Source: Eremophila alpestris peregrina (Eukaryota; Chordata; Aves; Passeriformes; Alaudidae). From it: a DNA stretch of 64,000 nt. Shown here one piece after another: positions 11,701 through 23,897 of the stretch. The translations under genes and the position numbers were made by a program. Location: assembly GCA_009792885.1 (NCBI GenBank), contig WMCF01000025.1:8892123-8956122 (forward strand). The letters run 5' to 3'. Below the pieces are notes generated by a model that saw nothing but the letters and a program-made list of their open reading frames with translations, was not told where the DNA came from and ran no database searches. Numbering within the stretch: position 1 is the stretch's first letter; every line of letters starts with the position of its first letter.

Positions 11701-14700
11701 CTCAGTACCAAGCCTTCTTCTGAATTTACACGGGATGGTATTCACCCCGGAGGGCTTTTTCTTTCAGTTTTGAAAAGATGTTGATTTAGCTGAACAATCC
11801 ATCTAGAAAAAAAGCCTCAGCCTCTAACTTTTTTTTTTTAATGATGTTTGTTTTAAAACGTTGGGATCACACCACACTACATTGGCATAGTTAGTTCCTT
11901 AGATTATTCATCCATGGGTAAAAGGCATATTTAAAGTCATTGGGGTAAGGTAGTGAAGTAGAGATATAATTTCAAACCTCTATATCAGAGAAAGCTTATA
12001 CACTGCAGGAAAAGTATTTTCTCTTCAGAATGAAAATAAGTAGCATGTAAGAAAGTAATAGCTTTCTAGATTGTTGTAGCTCCATGCTCTACAATAAGTT
12101 TTTAAAATACAGACATTTTTATCCTATCACAGGCTATTTTATACACTTTTTTTCTTCTTCATTTTTATTCTCTGGCTGACCCTTGTATCCTTCCCTTCTC
12201 CTGATTTTCTTTTTATAGGATTATTAGGATAGTTTCTTAAAGACCTTTAGCTAAAATAGATAAGCAATCCAAAATTCCCTATTTTCTCAGAGGTGCATTT
12301 ATAAAGTAGACTAAAGGCACACTAGTCTATGACACTTCTGTCTTACAGTTTAGTCCTCATAAAGAAGCTCATATTCTGAGTAACTTGGTTAGTGCTCTTT
12401 GTTTGCAATCTCTAAATTAAAGTTAAACAAATGAATAAAAGCCTGTCCAAGAATTTCAGAGCAAAGTCATAAGGCTCAAAACTCAAACCTTTTGTTTTAA
12501 ATTTTTGGCTCCTTTGTGCTACAAATTATAGCACACAAGGACATTTGGTACTCCATATCAGCTTCAAAGAACAGCAGTCAAATAAATGAGAGAACAATTG
12601 TGAGTTTTCATCATTCTGAGAAAACAAAAATGGCAGCAATGCTTCCAGAACTTTCACTCCACCAGAGCTGGTTTGGGTTTTTTTGGAGTGCGCATTTCCA
12701 CTTTCTTAGTTGTGTGGTCCTGGAAATAATTCTTTATATGTAAAACTATTCCCCTTTACCTTAATATTAACTCAGGGACTTACATTTTAATCATGAATAT
12801 TTGGCTGTACTTGTAGGAACTATAATAATATATATATAATATATATATATTACACATTTTTATAAAGTAACTATGATAATATGGCTCAGTAGTGATCTAC
12901 CCTTTCATTTCACCAAAATACTGCTGCATGTCAGTTTGTTTTTTTTTTTCCTTTTTGCTTAGTCACAGTGTTAGTGTTACAGTACACATGCCATTCCAGA
13001 ATTTATGAATGACTGCTGTTCTCTAAATAGATGTCCTGATCGTCCTCTCCCTCATTAACAAACCTTCTAACACTAATGGAGCACCATTAATGTGGAGTTA
13101 TTATATGGGGTAATTAAGGCACAGTACACTTCCAGACTTCTGCATTCTTCTCCTGGAAAATATGTGTTATGATAGCTGTATCACCTAGGAAACAGTGGGG
13201 CTATATTATTATATATAGGTGGTGTCACATGGAAATCAACACTTAATCAGCAGTTTCAGGTCCGAATTCTCTGAAGACCTCCCCATGGGAAAGATGGAGG
13301 GCCATTAGCAGCATGTAAAGGAGGAAAACCTTTGCAATCCCATTAAGAGAAATAAAGGTCATTAGTACTGTTGACTATCTTTCCATGAGAGACACCACAA
13401 TAAATATTTCTCTGACAGTATATTTAATTTGAGAGACTGTCATCAGTAAAATTAAATCTTCCTTAAATTACATTTTCTCCCCATTTAAATGACATACAGT
13501 CTTTATCTGTGCAAAAGGACACACACTCATATTTGGTTTTCTAACAGCTTAGGACTACCAGCACCTGATGAAGATATGAGGCAGCTAGGTTTAAACCAAT
13601 GATCACGAGCCTTTCTCCCTCTTTAATCATGAGGCATGATTAAACCATGGAAAACATTGTCACAAGGTGTGCTAGAGCTCCACAGTTCAAGCAAGTTCCA
13701 AAAAGGTCTGGAAAATCCACAGACTTTGGTCCACCAGTGGCCATTTGTCACAGTTGCAGGAGTGGCATTAGAAATTTCTAGCCCAGAAATTGCCTAAAGT
13801 AGAGGTTGCCAGGATGTTTAGCTAGGGGAGATATTCCCGACTGCTGGCCACGGATGGAGAATGGGTGCTGAGGTGGATTCAGTCTTGAGCTGATGCAACA
13901 TGGAGAATTTTGTCATATCACTGACAGGAAAACTAAGGAACAAGATACACCATGGAAAAAAATGGATTGTTTTTGACAGGTGAGATTTCTTCTTCAGGCA
14001 GCAGCAAAAGGGTTCATGAGATTGGAAATACCATCAGAATCTTTGATTAGTCCTAGAAAACATGAAAATAGAATCTTCAATTGACATTTTAGGGGAAATC
14101 CAGACTCAAATAGAGCATTCTACTTCTGCAGTGGGAAGTTTTCATATCTCACTCAATATGTAGCCATACAGACTAGCTTTACTTTGAAGCTACAGGTATC
14201 TAGGCTCCTCAAAGGATACCTCCTAAACAAACACCCCAGGTGATTTAGCCCACAGATACCTTTCTAGATTAAAACTATTTAAGCCAGTTTCTTAATATAG
14301 ACTGAATAGCTGAATTAAGACTTAAAAGGTATCTTCTATGCATACAAGCTTGAGTTCTTTCAAACTGACTGGGAAAAACAATGCTTTAGTAAGCAGTCCA
14401 AAATGTACATTCTGAGAACATCAGGAAAGGGCAGCTCAGCCCTTTCTTGAGCAGAGAGCTTCTTGAGCAGAGCACAAAAGGAAAGCTGGTACTAAAATAA
14501 AGGAAAGCTGGTGTTAAAATAACTGCAATCTAACTTTACAGAGCAGCTACAACAAAAATAACACTCTGTGCTCCTGGGTGAAGTTCTGGCTCTGCAGTAT
14601 GCAGAGAAGTAGTAAACAGGAAAAAGGAAGCTAAATTGGGAAAGTGACCCAAGGACAATATGTATGTGTGTCCAGATCCAAAATAAGGACAGGGCTGCCA

Positions 14701-14895
14701 TGACCCATTCCAAAACTAGGAACAAATATCCTCACCACCATCTTCTTTGCATAGTATCCTTCCAGCTCTGCTAAAAATATCTCTCTTCATCAGGTGATAG
14801 CCTCATTTGAAAAAAAAATGATGCTACATCAAGTGTTTAGGCTGCACAACGTGGTTATGCATGTGTATCTGCTTGTAGGACACTCTTGGATTTAC
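11700..14895. other. Interval between CMBL copies A and B, exons 4-5 of copy B missing
   Basis: I looked on the minus strand for the GEKD and THGF exons of copy B and found neither. The interval contains the short TA repeat and AT-rich non-coding DNA. Confidence 0.55.
12826..12852 (+). repeat. (TA)n short repeat
   Basis: Alternating TA with one interruption (ATATATATAATATATATATATT). Confidence 0.9.
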
Positions 14896-15042
14896 CTGCC
14901 ATGGAGAGATGCACCGGCCTTTAATTCTGAGTGTGTGATCATCAGGTGACCTACATCAACACCACCCACTCAAAAACCAATGACTCCTTATTTCTTTGCA
15001 CCACACTGCTCCCTTAGGTATTTCAGGACAGCAGCAGCTTCT
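14896..15042 (-). pseudogene. CMBL copy B, exon 3 remnant
   Basis: The segment begins with VLKYLREQCGAKK in frame and then meets TAA. The nucleophile codon, TGC in copy A, is TGA at 14972-14970. Later similarity to HLMxxxSELKAGASL is visible only across shifts. The donor GTAAAT is kept. Confidence 0.85.
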
Positions 15043-16278
15043 CTAGAACATGTAAGAAAATGCATATCAAGCAACCATAGTAAAACCAGTATTTGAAAAG
15101 GTGGCCTGAGATAGACCTTGCCGAGATGCTGTATTCTGAAAATACCCGTTTACCCCTGGAGCATGTGTCACCATGCAGAGACAGCAAAAAGAAAGTGTTG
15201 GTGGGAGCAGGGTGGCAGCTCAGGCTTTTATATCACCTCCAGGCTGTTCCCAGCCCCAGTTCCTCGCCCCCTTGGGCACTGATGAAATTCCCCAATAAAC
15301 CAGCCTCGCACACACAACATTACCTGCCAATACACAAACACACACAACAAGCAAATTAAGTGCCAAGAAATTCTTTCCTGACTGGAGCTGACACTTGAAA
15401 CGTGTGAATTGCCTGTAAGAAATGCCAGGCAGCACCCAACCCTGCCTTCCCATTGCAGCAGACAGATTCCAGGCGAAAAAGTTTCCAGGACAACTGACCC
15501 CTCTGAGACAGGAGCACTCTGGAAATGATCCAGTCATGTCTCCCATAACCTTCTCACCAAATACCCAAGCTCAGCAATGTTTGATGCAGCTACTCCCAAT
15601 AATCCAAGATATTTGCTCTCTCAGAAAAGTTAATTAGTTTGGCCTCTAATTAGCCTGACCCCTTCTCAGTGTTGTCTTGCCAGCGGCTTCCCTCTCTGTT
15701 ATTAAGAGCCTGCTAGTGACAGGTCCTTGCTGATAAATGTGTGGGCGGTGTTGCATACAGGAGGAGAAGATGTGATACTCCTCCTGGCTCCCAGCACCAT
15801 ATTCCCCAGGGAGCCACTGGCCTTCACTCTGCCTGATGATGCAGCCATCACCTCCCTTGGGTCAAGCTCTCTGACACAATCAGTAACCCCTTTCTTCTTT
15901 CCATACAACACCTTAAAAAAATCACTCACTCAGACACCAGATCACAATTATGGTTTCTCACGATTTGAGTCACTGAGCAGTTTTAAACTGGGCTTTTTGA
16001 GGCAGAAGAAGCAACTTCTGTCAACAGCAGATGACAAAAATTATTCACCAAGCCACTACTAAGAGTTGTCCTTTAATTCTCTTCAAGGCAAAATCATTGA
16101 TTCCATCCACTTCTGGGAAGTAATTTCAAAAGGCCACTTTTGCATGTGTAGCTAAAATAGCTGCATCCAATCACAAACAGAACAAAAACAAAAGAAACCC
16201 CAAACCAAACAAAAAAAGTAGAAAAAAGCATTTTCTGACAGCAGCAGGCAATGTGATACCAGCTCCCTGACATTTTAC

Positions 16279-16382
16279 TTGTGTATTTTCAGGCCATCTC
16301 AGGATTTCAGCCAATCCTCAAATTCGAACCTCTCATCACAAATCTTCTACACTTCTCCTGAAAAAAGTCTGGGCAGCTGGCT
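16279..16382 (-). pseudogene. CMBL copy B, exon 2 remnant
   Basis: After an AG acceptor the segment reads CPDFF, as in copies A and C, and then diverges with frameshifts and a TGA. A GTAAAA donor remains in the expected place. The length is 104 nt against 108 in the intact copies. Confidence 0.8.
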
Positions 16383-18941
16383 CTGCACACACAGACACAA
16401 AAATCAAAATTGAATTAATTAGTCACACACTGAGATTTTTTTTTTCTTGGTCCTTCATTACATGCAAGATTTCTATCCAGACATAATTTTGATACATTTT
16501 TTCCTGAGAAAGTAATGTTTTAAAATTACATTGTTACTTATTCTACAAAAATACCTATGAGCATTAGAAAACATTTAAATACACCTATAAATGTTTTTTT
16601 CAATGACTAAATCACAAAATATATTGTGTGATAGAACTTTGGAAAATATCAATACTCTTATTCATAGTATTTTAATTGTTTTTACCTGGGTTTGAGTGCA
16701 TATTTTGAAACTATACACAGTAAAACAACACATGATCTTGTAAAAGATGGTAATCAGATTACAAAAAAAAATACATTTTGCATACAACATTTAGCATTTA
16801 ACATAAATCCATCATTGATGGGTTCCATGTAAAGCAAGACAATTACATGAAATAGTTGTTTACTACAGAGCTCATGGTGAGGCTCACTTACAAGCTAGAA
16901 AAACCCAAAACAACAGACTCCTGCTGGACTGAGGTCAGCAAAGAACAAGTGAAGGGAAACTGTGTGGGAAGAAGGGGAGTAGTGTTTTACTCATTTGGTG
17001 GCTGAAAAAAGGGAACTGCAATAAGAGCCCACTCAGCACTGAGTTCCTGCATCACGGGATGCAGACCCTGGCTCAGGATGACCTTGGCTGAAATGTGTCT
17101 CATGACCAGCAGCAGTCATGATTACACACTCACCAGTGCATGGCAGAGTTTCCTCATGCAGAAGGGACTCCGGAGGCTGCTATCACTAGGTCACCACCAG
17201 GTGCTGCTCTGTGTTCTCCCAAGCCCATCCCAGTTGGAAGCAATGGGATCCCTGGGAAATCGCAATCATCTTTCACTTATTAAAATGTCTTTGGCTCTCT
17301 CCATCCTCAGACACACCTCATGGATGTTTTTGAACATGGTGATATGACTGGATCAGTTTGGCCTAAATCAGACTGAAGTATGTTGCAAGCATTTATTTTT
17401 CTTCACCTTATTTGATCATTTCTATAATTTCTATTAAAAAAAAAAAACCCAATGTGACATCCAGAGCATAAATGTATTTGGAAACATGGGCAAAACTGTG
17501 CAGCCTTTGGATAAGAATCTGTCAGAAACACCCAGTGCTTTGAACCTTCCCAAACCCATGCAGAAGAACAGGTTTTCCCACTCAAACTGATCTAATAAGG
17601 CAATACCAGCCATGGTCTCTGAAAAGGAGTTCCCATAAGTCTTCCTCTCATACTGCACTAGGAAAAAATCCCTCTCTTTTCCTGTCAGTAAACATTGGTG
17701 CACCAGTTCAGCAGCATCTTGGAAGACACATACACCCTCTCTTCATTCAGATGCTGCTGCCTGAAAACACTCAGTTCTCCTGAAGCCTTCTTCCCTTGAC
17801 CACTGCATTGTGCACAGTTCAGGCAGAGGGAAAGAAGTATGGCATAGCATGAATCATAGGGAAAATTTGCATGGTAGTATGGAAAAATACCAATTGATCA
17901 GACACCGGGCACTTTCGGCAGAGCAGATTCCTGCTGTAACAGAGCAGCACATTGTCATAGCAGTGATCTGCCAGTGTCCTGCACAGCATGAACGTGTGTC
18001 CAGTGTTAACAGTGAGAATATTTGCATTTGGTCACAAGGGAAACATACTTCCAAACATGGAGCAGAATAGGGGCATTAAGTCCTCAGGAACGACAGTAAC
18101 AGGGAGCAGACAATAGATCCTTGTGTTTGCAAAGGCAGGGTTTTTTCCTGCAGAGACAGTTTCTCCTCCTTTCAGTTCCACAGACAGACCCCAGCCACAC
18201 CACAGCTGTCTGCTGGCATCTGGCTTCCCTCATGCTCCACAGGCATTAAAGGAACTATCTCTCCAAGCTAGACTTCTACAGAATCATATGGAGGTTTGCC
18301 TTGCTTGCCTGTTCAAACCCTGTATGAATGCCTGTAAAGTATAAAGCAAATGAAGTACATTGCACCATACCCAGTTATTGCAAGATTTTTCTGCATTTTG
18401 GAATTTAACTGTTGCAGGACATTGAAAATTAATGTGAAAGCTTTGAAGGGGGAAGGAGATTGTATTAAATGTATTCATATGAACCATTAATATGCAAATA
18501 TTCAAAAATATTCAAAATATATGAAATTCATTCATATTTCTGCTGAAGGAAATTTTTGAAAATCCCATAATATAACTCAGATTGAATGCCTTTATTATAA
18601 AAAGGCTTGCTAAACCAGAATACATTCTTGTGTTTCAGAACACACTATTTTTAAAAGTCAGCTCACTTTGCTTGCAAAATAAGTAAAATCACTTTTTACT
18701 GCATAATGTTTTCAATAGTCTATGCATTCTGTGTGTGCAGTCCCTTCTGTAAACAGCAAAGAATGAAGGAAGTGTGCTGTACTCCGCCATGCTCTACAGC
18801 AGTGTTCCTCTTTGGGTTTGTATTGTGGAAATATATTGCTCAAACTGCCTTGGTAATGGTTTCCTTTCACATATAACAGTTCTAATGTAAGGTGAGAAAT
18901 CATAAAGAGTGGGACTTCTTGGAAAAGAAAATATTTCTTAC

Positions 18942-19164
18942 GTGTATCCATTAGCTGTTAGCATATCAGCCGTGTATCTGGTGTTTGGGAGTTGCCATTC
19001 AAGTATATCATGAATCACAATCACAGATTTGCCTGGGCTGGCAGGTGGTTTGCAAATGTGCACCTTGATGTTCTCAACTTGTACTTCCTGCCCCACAACC
19101 CTCACAGTCAAATCTGCCTCCACTATCACACGGGCAGGGCCTCATTCATCAGCCATCTAGGAAT
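18942..19164 (-). pseudogene. CMBL copy B, exon 1 remnant
   Basis: Acceptor TGCAG, an eight-base leader, ATG at 19156 and a GTAAG donor at 18941 are all kept. The 215-nt length matches copy A because a one-base deletion and a one-base insertion cancel. After the frame is restored the segment still reads GQEVQVENIK and WQLPNTRY, but the conserved IFGW has become ILEW. Confidence 0.88.
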
Positions 19165-22100
19165 CTGCAGGAAAGCAGAAATGAAAACTGGTTGTTAACT
19201 GCAATAACAACTATGATTATGAGTCAATCTTCATGCAGTCCTTCTCAGCCCCCTCCTGACACCTAATAATACCCACTTGGTACAGCAAGGTTGGAAGGAA
19301 AATTCCAGGTGTTTATTGTAAACAGGCTGTTGACATGTTTATGCCGTAAATATTCATGAGTTTCAGGTCAGCCAGCATAACCCGTGAGTGTGAAGGCCAG
19401 AGGAAGGCTTTTTGTCAGTCCACCACCCCTAGACTTGTGCCTGGAGCAACTCAGCATAACTGATAACTACATTTCATGTGATGTCCCCGCACACTGTGCT
19501 TCATAACCACTCCTCTCCTGTGGTCTTACAGTTCCTCCTCACAGGCTGGCGCCTGGTAACCTCTTGCTGTAACTCCTGTGGGACCCTACTGTCATCGTGC
19601 TGTTTTTCTGACTATTGTTTCCTTCAAGCTTTCATTCTGGATGTCCCCTTTCCCCTCCTCTTTAGGGAATCCAAAGCTGCTGCTTCCTGCATGCACTTTG
19701 CTGATCTCTTGTATCCCCTGCCATGTATAATCCTTTCCCAGGGAATTCATCATTACCTGGCATCTCTAAAAGTTCTAATAAATCAGCTTGAAGAAGGTAA
19801 ATCAGCAGAGGATTTCTTTGCAAAGCTGTAAGCTGTGCAATCTGAACTCAGAATGGTCAGAAGAACAGAGACATACACCAGTGCTGTGCATATAACACAT
19901 CTTCATACAGAACAGATAAGTAACTTCTCCAGAGGTATACATTTTAAAGGACAAGCTGGAAACTACTCCATTTCTCCTCAAATGAAGAAAGGTTTCTATG
20001 GAGTTTATGACCTAGGAGGTCTTCTCAGAAGAAATCCTCCACCTCAGTTTAGTTTCTTGTATCTTTCAAAACCAGACAGGCCACTGTAGCATTTTTTGAA
20101 CCAAACTAACATTTGGTCATCCCTGCTCTACCCCTTCACAGGCATTAGGTAGTCATACAGAGAGCATTTATTCCACCCTAGTCTGAGAAGGTGTTTAACC
20201 TTGCTCTGCTGTCACTCTTAACTGATCAAAATGGAACTGCTTGCCTATTCCCATGTAAATGCATGTACTGGAACAATATTCCTTGGTCTGGCTGGTCCCC
20301 TTACTAAAGTGCAATGTAGCATGCTGGCAAAAAAAAAATGAATGCACTCTTTAGTGCTTAACTGTTTTTTTTTTTCACAATATATCTTAGTTATTTATCC
20401 CATTCTAGATTTTCTAATTAAAATGGATGCCAAATAAGACCTCTAATACACTTCCAATAATCCTTCTTCAATGTCTCTGCTACAATTGTAATGCAGTAAA
20501 TGGTATTAAAACCAGTTTCAATATTTAGTTTATCACATAAACCCTCTCTAGAGAATACAACCAAATAGCAAAACAATTTGGGTAAGACCCAATTTGGGCA
20601 GAGTCTGATCTGTGAACTCCTAATATTGCAGCCACAGCACAACAGCATCTGTGCTGTTCTCTCAACCACAGCAATGAGCCTGGGGCTATAGCATCAGCAC
20701 AGAAATAGGTAGCAAGACTCCAAACAGCACTAGTTTGAAATGCTTCTCTGCCTTCTCCTTCATCCATCTATTTATTCATCCCATTGCTCATCAGTCCTTG
20801 TCCAATTTCTTCTATGGCATGTCATCAAGGTGGCTACTCCCCATTTTCTCATACAGCATAGGAGTGCCAGACACAAATCTGTCTCAATACTTCATTCTGT
20901 AGTAGAGGCTTCTCCTACATGTAGTGAGCACTGGTGATGCTTGGATGGCAGAAATTCAGGTTTACGAGCTGCTGTTCTTTGAATACTATTTTTCCAGTGA
21001 TAAATATTTGGGCTGCCCCTCTCAATTGAGTTTTAGGTTGCCTAGGGATTTTAAAGTGATTTTACACTATTTGGCCAATTAAGTTTAGTAGAGAATTGCA
21101 AGGAGATTAATTCAGCATTTTGGAACTAACACTGTTTGCCACAGTTTAAATTCCTTTAAGCAGCTTAGTGTAACTCTATTTATATTGCTTATATTGGAAA
21201 AAGAAAGATGTGACTCATGATGAGAAAGCATAAAGAGAATACCCGTGGGTTAAAATTCAAATCACGCTTCTTCCAACTCATTGGCTTATCAAGCTCTAAT
21301 GATATCCCAAGGTAATTTGATTTTGCTACATACAGAAGATAAACTGATAAATATTCAGTAGTGCAAAATAAAACACAGGGTGTGATGATGCTGTATGACA
21401 AGCAGTGTTTTCTCTGAATAACCACAGACTCCCAATGAGCAGGTGACGTTCCACCTTTTATCACAGCCCAACAGGCTGGTGCCTTGCTGCACACAGAGAC
21501 AACAACATTCAACAGCTTTGCTTGCTGCAGCTTCCACTTACTAGGAGGCCAGGTTTCCTCTGACACTGGTGTACTTTTACTGCAGGATTTGACAGGGACC
21601 ATTCAGAGTGTTGATTACTGTAATTAGAGCCAAAGTCCCTAAAAGTCTTCTTCGTGGCTGTCAAGGAAAAGGGCCCCATCTTGTGAACATTTCCTGGAGC
21701 AAGTATGGTCTGCCTGTGAAGCTGTTAACCACAGTGCTGTTAATGCAGTGCTGAAAACAAGCTGTGATAACCAACTGCAGCAGATCTCACCTAATCTGGA
21801 GCTATGTCTGGGCTGAGAGGTGCAAAAAACACCTCGTTTCCCTCTCTCCTGGCAAACCATCCTCCTGTTTCTGCAGATAGGAGGCATCCTGCCTCAATAC
21901 AGCTTTTAAAGACAGATCTGAAGGGCACTTCTGTGTACTACTTGCAAACTCCTTACCTGCTCACTGAAGAACAGGAATGAGAAAAGAGAAGGGTGAACAG
22001 AGATGAGGTCAGGGCATCCATCACCAGCAAGGTCAACTAACCAACCCAAGGAGCAATTTCTCAGGCACCCAGAGGCCATGACACATGTGGCCACATGCTG

Positions 22101-22744
22101 TGAGCAGCAGAGAACCTGGATTCCCAGAATAGCTGGAGACATCCTGTGCCAGCCCTGATAACCCATGTCCTGGTGCCTTTGGAGAAGAGTACAAGCAGCC
22201 TTTCATGTCTCTCCTATAAAATCTGTTTACACAACGTGCAGCTGCATCCCACACATGCTATCCCACACCCACAACACCTGGATCATAGGGACAAGCATCA
22301 CCTAAAGAGGCTCCCCACTTCTTATTTTTAAGAAGGTGCCTAGAATTTGGGAAAACAGACAGAATAAAGCTGTTGCACAAGCAGTGCGTGTTTCTATCCC
22401 CATTCAAACACATTTTAACATCAATAATTCAAACCAGCATTTTTCACTTCAGGACAAACTAAGCAGACACTGCTTTCACAGCTCACTCAAATTCGTATTT
22501 CCAAGAGCTTCATCGTGCTTGTCCCTTGTCTCCTACAAAAATGATACCATGTATGGCACTGCCTTCACAAAGCCATGACACTTGGAGAATTTTTCTGAGG
22601 TTATGTAAGCACAAGAGTGGTGCCAAGGGTCCGGAGCTCTCCTTGGCACACATGGAAACATTGTGGGACTGGAGCCTCAATGTTTGGCAACACAAGATAC
22701 AGCTGATACAACCCTCTGGGAGCATGGGTAACAGACTGAGAGCA

Positions 22745-23185
22745 CCAGGTCAGATCATCATGGGGATTTTGGGGATCAAAGCAGGTTGGAGGTTGAAGGT
22801 GCCCTTGGAAACCACCTTGTCCAATTTCCCATGGGCCAGGACAAGACCACACAACTCAAAGTTTCACTCATCCCAAAGGTCTTGAAACTCTCCAAAGAGG
22901 GAGATTCTGGGCAGCTTGCCCCAGAGAACTTGTGAGGCATCTCAGAGCTCCATGGTTCCCCTAATGCCTGCTGCCTCCTCACCTTCCCCTGCCCTCTCAG
23001 CACAACCTTCTCCACTGCACCCATGGAGGAAAAAGACAGAGGCAGCCCCCCAGTCCAGCCACTCCCCATCCCCAGCCTTGCCCCACTCCTGCTGAACTCC
23101 AGGCTGAACAACCCCAACTCTCTCACCCTGCTCTCCACAGGAAAGGTGCTCCAGCCCTCTTATCATCTTCCTGGCCCTAAGGTTA
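22745..23185 (-). mobile_element. CR1 LINE fragment, strongly diverged
   Basis: The text GGTTGAAGGTGCCCTTGGAA, later CTCCAGGCTGAACAACCCCA and GTGCTCCAGCCCTCTTATCA, is the reverse strand of the CR1 3' region. It is older than the copy at 1.4 kb, with several indels. It lies between CMBL copies B and C. Confidence 0.85.
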
Positions 23186-23322
23186 TTTTCACCTGCATCA
23201 TGCTTCTGATGCCTTCCTTCATTCCTGAGAACCATGAAGGCAGACAGTGGCTAGGTCTGGTAAATTGTTTGTTTGTGTCAACACATTCCCAGCCACCATC
23301 TTCAAGCAAGTCACACTGATGA

Positions 23323-23418
23323 TAAATATATTTTACTGTACCTTACAGTGCACATTTTCATGTACTATATACATTTAAATATATTTTACTGTACCTTACC
23401 GTGCACATTTTCATGTAC
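23323..23418 (+). repeat. Two-copy tandem duplication, period 53 bp
   Basis: Bases 23323-23365 recur at 23376-23418 with one mismatch in 43, separated by ten bases. The near identity points to a recent local duplication. Confidence 0.95.
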
Positions 23419-23549
23419 AGCAGTGACCTTGGCTGTGTAATTTTGTCGGTCTTTGAGTTTAAGAGATAACCATTTGTGCCATGGATTTCAAGGTCCCCAA
23501 TACAACTGAAAAGAAAAATTACTATGTTCACATACCTTAAAATGTCCTT

Positions 23550-23552
<3 letters not shown>

Positions 23553-23585
<33 letters not shown>
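23553..23585 (+). repeat. (AC)n dinucleotide microsatellite
   Basis: An uninterrupted AC/CA run of about 16 units. Confidence 0.98.
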
Positions 23586-23588
<3 letters not shown>

Positions 23589-23808
23589 CGTTTCTTCTTC
23601 CACCTGAAAACTCATTGACTGCAAATCAGAACCTCAGAATTGGGAAATAAGCAGCACAAATTCCCCTAATAATTAAAGTTCATGGATATAAATATTTTCC
23701 ATCTGAAGTGGTCACACAATATAATTTTTATGACCGTGGCTCACAATTGCCCAGAAATGGCTCACCATCTTCACCAGAGATGAAGGCAGCAAATAGTCTT
23801 AAGAGACA

Positions 23809-23897
23809 GGGGAAGGGAAGGGAAGGGAAGGGAAGGGAAGGGAAGGGAAGGGAAGGGAAGGGAAGGGAAGGGAAGGGAAGGGAAGGGAAGGGAAGGG
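23809..23897 (+). repeat. (GGGAA)n pentamer microsatellite
   Basis: About 18 uninterrupted copies of GGGAA, purely purine on the + strand. The long open frames across it on both strands are artefacts of the repeat. Confidence 0.98.

Larger units (their letters stand above)
14896..19164 (-). pseudogene. CMBL copy B: truncated pseudogene, exons 1 to 3 only
   Basis: This is the middle copy of the CMBL array. Three segments correspond to coding exons 1, 2 and 3 of copies A and C, in order and with splice junctions still recognisable, so it arose by DNA duplication and not retroposition. Exon 1 has a one-base deletion giving TGA at codon 5, then a one-base insertion that restores the frame near codon 23. 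Exon 2 has lost a net four bases and contains stops. Exon 3 has TAA after GAKK and TGA where the nucleophile codon should be. I find no counterpart of exons 4 and 5 between 11.6 and 14.9 kb. No complete hydrolase can be made. Confidence 0.88.

Noticed and set aside
21189..21602. 137-codon minus-strand open frame
   Set aside because: No family resemblance or splice support; length is within chance for 64 kb.
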